Shown here in pieces: positions 6,241 through 10,703 of a stretch of 10,703 nt of DNA. Source of the DNA: Podila epigama (taxonomy: Eukaryota; Mortierellomycota; Mortierellomycetes; Mortierellales; Mortierellaceae); assembly GCA_015679605.1 (NCBI GenBank), contig JAAAVE010001048.1, positions 1 through 10,703 of the forward strand. Direction: 5' to 3'. The position numbers and the translations under genes were made by a program. Below the pieces are notes generated by a model. That model did not search any database. It worked only from the letters and a program-made list of their open reading frames with translations, and was not told the DNA's origin. Every line of letters begins with the position of its first letter. The stretch's first letter is position 1.

Positions 6241-9073
6241 CTATTGAGACCTGCCTAAAATAGCAAGCTGCTGCAAAAACTCTTTCGGGTTCAACACTTC
6301 TGTCGATCCATAGGTAATCTTCTTCTTGATGGTCTGTCGTTGCGCATACTCGTTCAGGTTCTGGTACTCGACATAGTTTCCTCCACCAACAACAAACACA
6401 ATGGCCTCCTGGAATGGGGTCCTCGTCCTTGGCATCTTGGCATTGGAGGCACGACTCACTTTAGGGTCAAAGTACAAAAAGTCTTCGTTCGTCTCGTTCG
6501 CGCCTCCACCAGGCTCCATAATCGACTCGATGATCCTCGTCATGGGCAAGTCCTTCTTGCTAGGCAAAAAGTTCTTGACACCAGACAGCAAATTTTCAAA
6601 TCCACCACCCAAACCTCCAGAGCCAATATGATCCGACAGCTAAGATCACAAGACAAACGAAGCAATAAAAACATAGTTGTGAGTGACCTTGCCTGCACGC
6701 GCATTGTACGTGATATATATATATATATATATACCAACATTCGCATGGAATAGGACAAAGCGCTTCGCCTTTTTATACTTGTACGTACCTTGTTTCCAAT
6801 GTTTCCAAGACGGTTCAGAAGATAGTCAGGAGTTCGGCCAAAACTCTGTTGAGGCTGTTGGTTCATTCCTGTCATGCGAGTATACGCACGAATTCCTTTG
6901 ATGTAATGCAGAGGAGCCAAGTCGCACCCAGCCTTTGTCAAAGCATCCTCATATTCAGTCATGATGTCGTTGGGGATATCTTCTTGAATAGACAAATAGT
7001 AGATCAAGAAGAGTCGCATCTTGTCATCTGGATCCTTCTTTTCATGGTCGTTGATTGCCTCTAGGATGTTGGCCTTTGTCTGCTTAGTGATCGACTCTTC
7101 TATCTGGAACAGTGTGTCCAGCTGCCGATCTTTGATTCCCTGTAGCAAACCCGTGGCAATGTTCATGTGCATGTCCAAGGTTGCCTTCCTAGCCGTCAAC
7201 TCGGGAAGTGCAGTGATGGCTGTCTTGAGATGCTTGGCTCCAGACGAAAAGTCGCTATATCAAGTTAAGAAAGAAAGTAAAACGGAAAAACGAAAACGAG
7301 GAAACATGCCATTAATACATGTGCGCAAGACGATGACAGCTATATCTTTTTGTTTCTTTGTCGGATAATTAAACTTGAAACTTACAGCTGGTTGACATCG
7401 TCCAGGTTATTGACACCACTCATCTGAGAAATGTGAGCGGCATCCTTCTTGTACTTTGTCAGTTCACTATCGATTTCTTCTGCGACTTGTGGGAAGGGTG
7501 CTGACGCGTTCTTGTTCCAGAAAAAGTCCTTTGCGTCAATGTCATACTTTTTTTTGACTTGACGTCCATTTTCCTCGGTCTAACATCAGAAAGAAAATAA
7601 GCTTTTGGTGAGTTGTTGCATCAGACGTAGTCCATATCCTTGAGTTCATTCTATTTATACATCAACATACTTGGACAATGATCTCGTTCAATTTCATATC
7701 CATCACATCGTGAACAAGAGCTTGATAGGTCCAAGAATGACTGAGAACCGGAACCAAGTCCATGTTGCGGTCCAGAATGACGAGGACTATAAGAGTGGAG
7801 TGGGAAGAGTGTTGGGATAGGTAATGTCACCTTTGCATTTTCAAGTCTGGCTCAAAAGTAATATGTTGGCAATGTGACAAACCTGGTCGCTGGTAGTTCA
7901 TGGTGTTCGAGTCTGAAAACAAGTTGTTCCTGCTATTCATGACATGGTCCCGCAAACGGCTATCCAGCTTTTTGGCCAACATCTCTGCTGCTCCTCGTCT
8001 TGGGCATCGAATGATTGGAATTACCCCTAACAGATTCATTGTTGGTCGTTGTAGGTGTTAGAAGATCTGTATCACAAGTCCAACACTGAGTCAAAGAAAA
8101 GACGGTGAAGACAAAGGCTCTTACCCATAGTGGCCAAGACTGAGAACAAAGCACTTGCTGCCTTGTCAATGGAGGCTTCAATGGCAGACTCTGGCGCTGT
8201 TGGATCGTTCAACGCAATGTATGATTGACGGTCGTTGAGCGAAAACATGTTGGGCTCCGTGCAGGTAAAGTTGAGGTGCTGATCATATACCTGTTGGATC
8301 TGGGCCGAGGTGTTGCTAGGAATCGTCAGAGCTGCCAGTTCCTCCATGAGCGGCCGAGGCACTACAGACGAGAAATTGATGTAGTACGAGTCATATAGAT
8401 GGTTTGACAAGTCCTACGATATTGTTGAAGATATAAAAAGAAAACGAGTCATTGAGATATTGCTCCATGACGACACTTGGCATATGGGGAGTGTCAAAAA
8501 TAAGAAAGTGAAAGTGGTACCTCGCTAATGCGACGAATGTTTTCAGAGGTGGGCTCGATAAAGTAAATTGCTGGGACATCGGGGATCGGTTGACGGTCGT
8601 TCTTGAGAGGCCTAAAGTGAAAGGAAAGGGGGGGACGACTGGTTAAAACATGGGGCTATCTATAGCATGCATCGGGTAATAGCTTACTATTGTCAACGTA
8701 CATGTGAACCGTCACACCGTTCTCGCGAAGGTCGTTGACACGTAGCACGGACGAAATGACATCTCGACCAAAGTTGTCAAAGATGAGCACCTTCCATTCA
8801 GCATCAGACGACATTGGAATGACCTGGTCCGCGTGAGTGGAAGATGGTTCAGCCTTTTGGTTGAGGTTGAGCATGGTCGAGATGGCAGCTATGTTTGTTA
8901 TTTTTTTTTCAATAGAATGATGATACGTCCAGAAAAGGGGGGGGTATTAGGCATTTGCATTAGTTCCAAGACAGGCGAATGTTGTTGACCTAGCGTGTAT
9001 GCATGCTGCCTTCCTGTTATGCCTTACCAATCTGCTGCTCGCGTAGCGTTGGGTCCCGAGGAGGTTGTGCCAT
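6241..9073 (-). CDS. SLY1: Sly1 (SCFD1), Sec1/Munc18-family ER-Golgi SNARE regulator, nine exons
   Basis: Cytosolic SM protein that binds the Sed5/syntaxin-5 SNARE and promotes assembly of SNARE complexes for ER-Golgi transport (family knowledge). Minus-strand exons: 9028-9073, 8702-8888, 8521-8611, 8125-8413, 7883-8026, 7671-7786, 7386-7579, 6789-7254 and 6241-6639, giving 643 aa (human SCFD1 642, yeast 666), so complete. Landmarks: [16 protein letters not shown] (residues 11-26), [74 protein letters not shown] (206-221), [20 protein letters not shown] then [53 protein letters not shown] and the terminal [18 protein letters not shown]. Start context is strong (A at -3, G at +4). Two joins have competing sites: a GTAAGC donor 14 nt beyond the GTACGT used after exon 2, and an ACAG acceptor 40 nt before the TTAG used for exon 5; only the chosen ones preserve family sequence. 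Introns are 90-149 nt. The gene is tandem with the PP28 gene and divergent from the gene at 10144. Confidence 0.97.
6713..6732. repeat. (AT)10 microsatellite in SLY1 intron 8
   Basis: Ten perfect AT dinucleotides in the middle of the last SLY1 intron (6640-6788). The intron's donor GTACGT and acceptor TTAG are well separated from it. Probably a neutral, length-variable repeat. Confidence 0.9.
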
Positions 9074-9395
9074 CCTTGCCTAGAGGTAGAAGCGATTGTG
9101 AAGGGGATGAAGGGGGTGTCTTTGTCTGTGAATAAAATGGAGATGTACATGGGGTCAAAATGAGTGAGGATGAGGAGGAGTGTGACGCGTTTTTTTTTGG
9201 TATTCTCTGTTCTCTGTAATTGAGCATGACTGAGCGACTGAGCAGGCAGACAGTGTACTTTTTTTTCCACTTTGTTTTATGTGGCCTGACAAGGCATGGT
9301 ATGAAACCACTTTTTTTTGCAATCAGGCACCTTCCAGGTGTGCACAGACTAGGCTGTTGCCACGTACATGGATGAAGGAAGGGGCAAGACAGGGC

Positions 9396-9425
9396 ATTGT
9401 GTTGTATTGTGTTGCATGGCATTGC
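9396..9425. repeat. Imperfect 10-bp tandem repeat
   Basis: Units ATTGTGTTGT, ATTGTGTTGC and the more diverged ATGGCATTGC follow one another directly. Intergenic, next to the GGCAA repeats. No function is evident. Confidence 0.6.
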
Positions 9426-9440
9426 ATAGCAACGTTCAAT

Positions 9441-9460
9441 GGCAAGGCAAGGCAAGGCAA
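9441..9460. repeat. (GGCAA)4 tandem repeat
   Basis: Four perfect 5-bp units that run into AAAGAC/AAAGGT-type purine repeats (9461-9500). They form the left part of a roughly 100-bp block almost devoid of T on the plus strand. Confidence 0.85.
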
Positions 9461-9500
9461 AAAGACAAAGACAAACGACAAAGGTAAAAGACAAGGTAAG

Positions 9501-9540
9501 GGCAAAAGGCAAAAGGCAAAAGGCAAAAGGCAAAAGGCAG
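9501..9540. repeat. (GGCAAAA)5 heptamer minisatellite
   Basis: Five perfect 7-bp units plus a partial sixth (GGCAG). The unit looks like the neighbouring GGCAA repeat with two extra A bases, suggesting local slippage origin. Because 7 is not a multiple of 3 the array is open in several frames and yields false Lys/Arg/Gln-rich ORFs. Confidence 0.9.
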
Positions 9541-9956
9541 ATAAACGCAAGACATGGAAAAATGCTTCCTTTTCGGACCACTTCCAAGTTTGGCCACCAC
9601 AGATTATGTCTCACGGAATCCACAAACGGATATTCTGCGCTCCTTTTTTGCGCTCCTGCTTGTCACTTTGTCTGTCTTGTTGTCTTTGTGTCGGCCTCTC
9701 AGTTTGTCTGTCTCTGTATCTCGCTGCTGATTTGTTGATATGTCTGTCAAAATAAAAACACCGAGGTGGTGCATTTTTTTTTTATTTTTTATTTTTTTTG
9801 TGGGTGTTCGTCATAAAAAGAAAGGAGTTGTTGCCCCGGACACAGCAACAACAACATCACATCACATCACTCACGCTACTTTTCACTTTCGCACTTTTCA
9901 TTTTTTTTGTATTTTTGTTTTTTGTTTTTTTTGTTTTTTTATCATTCCCTTTCGTA

Positions 9957-10029
9957 CTCACACCCAAACACACACTCGCACTCGCACACGCACACGCACT
10001 CACACACACGCAAGCACGCGCGTATACAC
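9957..10029 (+). repeat. CA-rich imperfect microsatellite upstream of the gene at 10144
   Basis: About 70 bp of CA dinucleotides interrupted by T and G (CACTCG, CACACG). It lies 115-190 bp before the putative start codon at 10144, follows a T-rich block, and may be promoter or 5' leader DNA. Related CA runs recur at 10105-10134 and within the following intron. Confidence 0.8.
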
Positions 10030-10143
10030 AACTTCCATTCTCACTGGACTCTTGCACATACACCTTTTCTCTTTTCCGTATTCATATTCATATTCATAAT
10101 AATATCCACACTCACACTCATACTCACACCCACACGATCTGCC

Positions 10144-10657
10144 ATGTCTTGTATCGCCCGATCTTCAAGAATCTGTGCTCTTGCAAAACCAGGTATGGAA
10201 AAAAACACACACACTCACACACACACACATTCCCCCCCTTTTACTCCAACTATGACCTTGTAGCATTTTTCATCTTCAACCCGTGTCACTCACCTATGTT
10301 TTGCCCCGTTTACCTGCATAATAGCTCGTACAGTTGCCTCTACATCGTAATGCTATCGGAACTGTTGTTGTTGTTAAAATTGTTGTTGTTTTTTAGCTTT
10401 AGTTTTTTTTGTTTATTTTTTATTTTAATTTTTTTTTATGGCTAATGTCATTCACATGAGCATACATTAACTCTTTGGTCATTTCACTTGATCCTGAAAA
10501 ATATAGGCAATGGGCACATATGATACATACCCAGACCAAAGCCCCCGTAGCTAAATGTATCGCTCTCCCAAGACCATCCACCGCAAAGACGATGGCTACT
10601 GTGGCCTCCTTGGGCGCCACCGCCACCGCCGTCGCTGCTTACAACAGTCTACCCAAT
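10144..10657 (+). CDS. 5' part of an unidentified gene with a mitochondrial-type N-terminus
   Basis: I do not recognise the protein. Proposed exons are 10144-10192 and 10551-10657, joined in frame, giving 52 residues before a GTATGT donor at 10658; the rest lies beyond the window. The first exon starts MSCIARSSRICALAKP (ATG with G at -3) and ends at a CAG|GTATGG donor. The nearest strong acceptor (ATAG at 10506) gives early stops in this phase; the acceptor at 10549-10550 (CCCCCGTAG) restores an open frame: KCIALPRPSTAKTM, then a small-residue hydrophobic stretch ATVASLGATATAVAAYNS. There are six Arg/Lys and no Asp or Glu in 52 residues, the classic composition of a mitochondrial targeting presequence, possibly followed by a membrane anchor. 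The 358-nt intron is longer than any other in the window, and its exact ends are inferred. Divergent from SLY1. Confidence 0.5.
10205..10229 (+). repeat. CA microsatellite in the first intron of the gene at 10144
   Basis: About 25 bp of CA repeat with one T interruption, 12 nt past the proposed donor and followed by a run of C bases. The same intron also contains GTT repeats (10363-10390) and long T runs (10404-10437). Confidence 0.8.
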
Positions 10658-10703
10658 GTATGTTGTTTTTTTGATCCAAAACCATGTGATTTAACATAGT
10701 TAG

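Larger units (their letters stand above)
9074..10143. promoter_or_regulatory. Divergent intergenic region between SLY1 and the gene at 10144
   Basis: 1,070 bp without a supported gene, holding the SLY1 promoter on the left and that of the plus-strand gene on the right. It is a patchwork of low-complexity blocks: G/A-rich short repeats (9441-9540), a TGTCTG-rich pyrimidine block (about 9660-9750), T runs (9773-9798, 9901-9940), a CA-rich stretch (9957-10029), three ATTCAT units (10080-10097) and another CACTCA block (10105-10134). Open frames here encode monotonous Lys- or Thr/His-rich sequence and result from the repeats. The CA- and T-rich DNA just before 10144 probably includes the 5' leader. 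Confidence 0.6.

Noticed and set aside
9441-9540. Possible CRISPR-like regular repeat array
   Set aside because: The units are 5-7 bp, directly adjacent and without spacers: simple tandem repeats in a eukaryotic genome.
9024-9623. 199-codon minus-strand ORF overlapping SLY1 exon 1
   Set aside because: It is out of frame with the strongly supported SLY1 exon 1 and mostly translates intergenic repeats.
9279-9755. 158-codon plus-strand ORF with a Lys/Gln/Gly-rich repeat
   Set aside because: The repetitive peptide is produced by the GGCAA and GGCAAAA arrays, which are open in several frames. There is no ATG-linked conserved sequence, and the opposite strand is equally open.
9798-10445. 215-codon plus-strand ORF rich in Thr-His repeats and Phe
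   Set aside because: It consists of translated CA microsatellites and T runs; it crosses the better-supported start and splice donor of the gene at 10144-10192 in another frame.
10507-10657. Second exon of the right-edge gene beginning after ATAG at 10506
   Set aside because: From the 10192 donor this acceptor leads to an immediate stop (TGA after five codons). The acceptor at 10550 keeps the frame open, so I chose that.

Overview
The window looks like nuclear DNA of an early-diverging filamentous fungus. Three genes carry many short GT-AG introns (about 90-190 nt). Intergenic and intronic DNA is full of homopolymer T/A tracts and CA, GA and AT microsatellites. There is also a large intronless F-box/LRR gene of the kind that is abundant in Mortierellomycota. 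Mortierella-like is my best guess (inference, perhaps 60%); the eukaryotic, intron-rich nature is seen directly.

Layout, left to right. (1) 88-2295, minus strand: a seven-exon BUD22/SRFBP1-family ribosome-biogenesis gene, starting with a 9-nt coding micro-exon. (2) 2296-2598: a compact divergent promoter. (3) 2599-4560, plus strand: an intronless 653-aa F-box protein with degenerate leucine-rich repeats, preceded by upstream ORFs. (4) 4561-4905: a convergent 3' region. (5) 4906-6111, minus strand: a five-exon PP28/PDAP1-family casein-kinase-substrate phosphoprotein, 168 aa. (6) 6112-6240: only 129 bp to the next stop codon. (7) 6241-9073, minus strand: a nine-exon SLY1 (SCFD1) Sec1/Munc18 gene, 643 aa, complete. 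(8) 9074-10143: a repeat-rich divergent intergenic region. (9) 10144 to the window edge, plus strand: the 5' part of a gene whose first 52 residues look like a mitochondrial presequence.

The intron-exon models of the three minus-strand genes were built by hand. All phases close exactly (494, 168 and 643 codons plus stop), and splice joins were checked against conserved family motifs. The genes do not form an obvious pathway: nucleolar 18S rRNA maturation, a CK2-substrate phosphoprotein, ER-Golgi SNARE control and probable ubiquitin-ligase substrate recognition are independent housekeeping or lineage-specific roles. I see no defence system, mobile element, RNA gene or biosynthetic cluster. The points most worth a second look are the micro-exon start, the overlapping upstream ORF of the F-box gene, a thrice-repeated decamer in a PP28 intron, a competing splice donor in SLY1, the purine-rich minisatellite, and the unidentified mitochondrial-type gene at the right edge.
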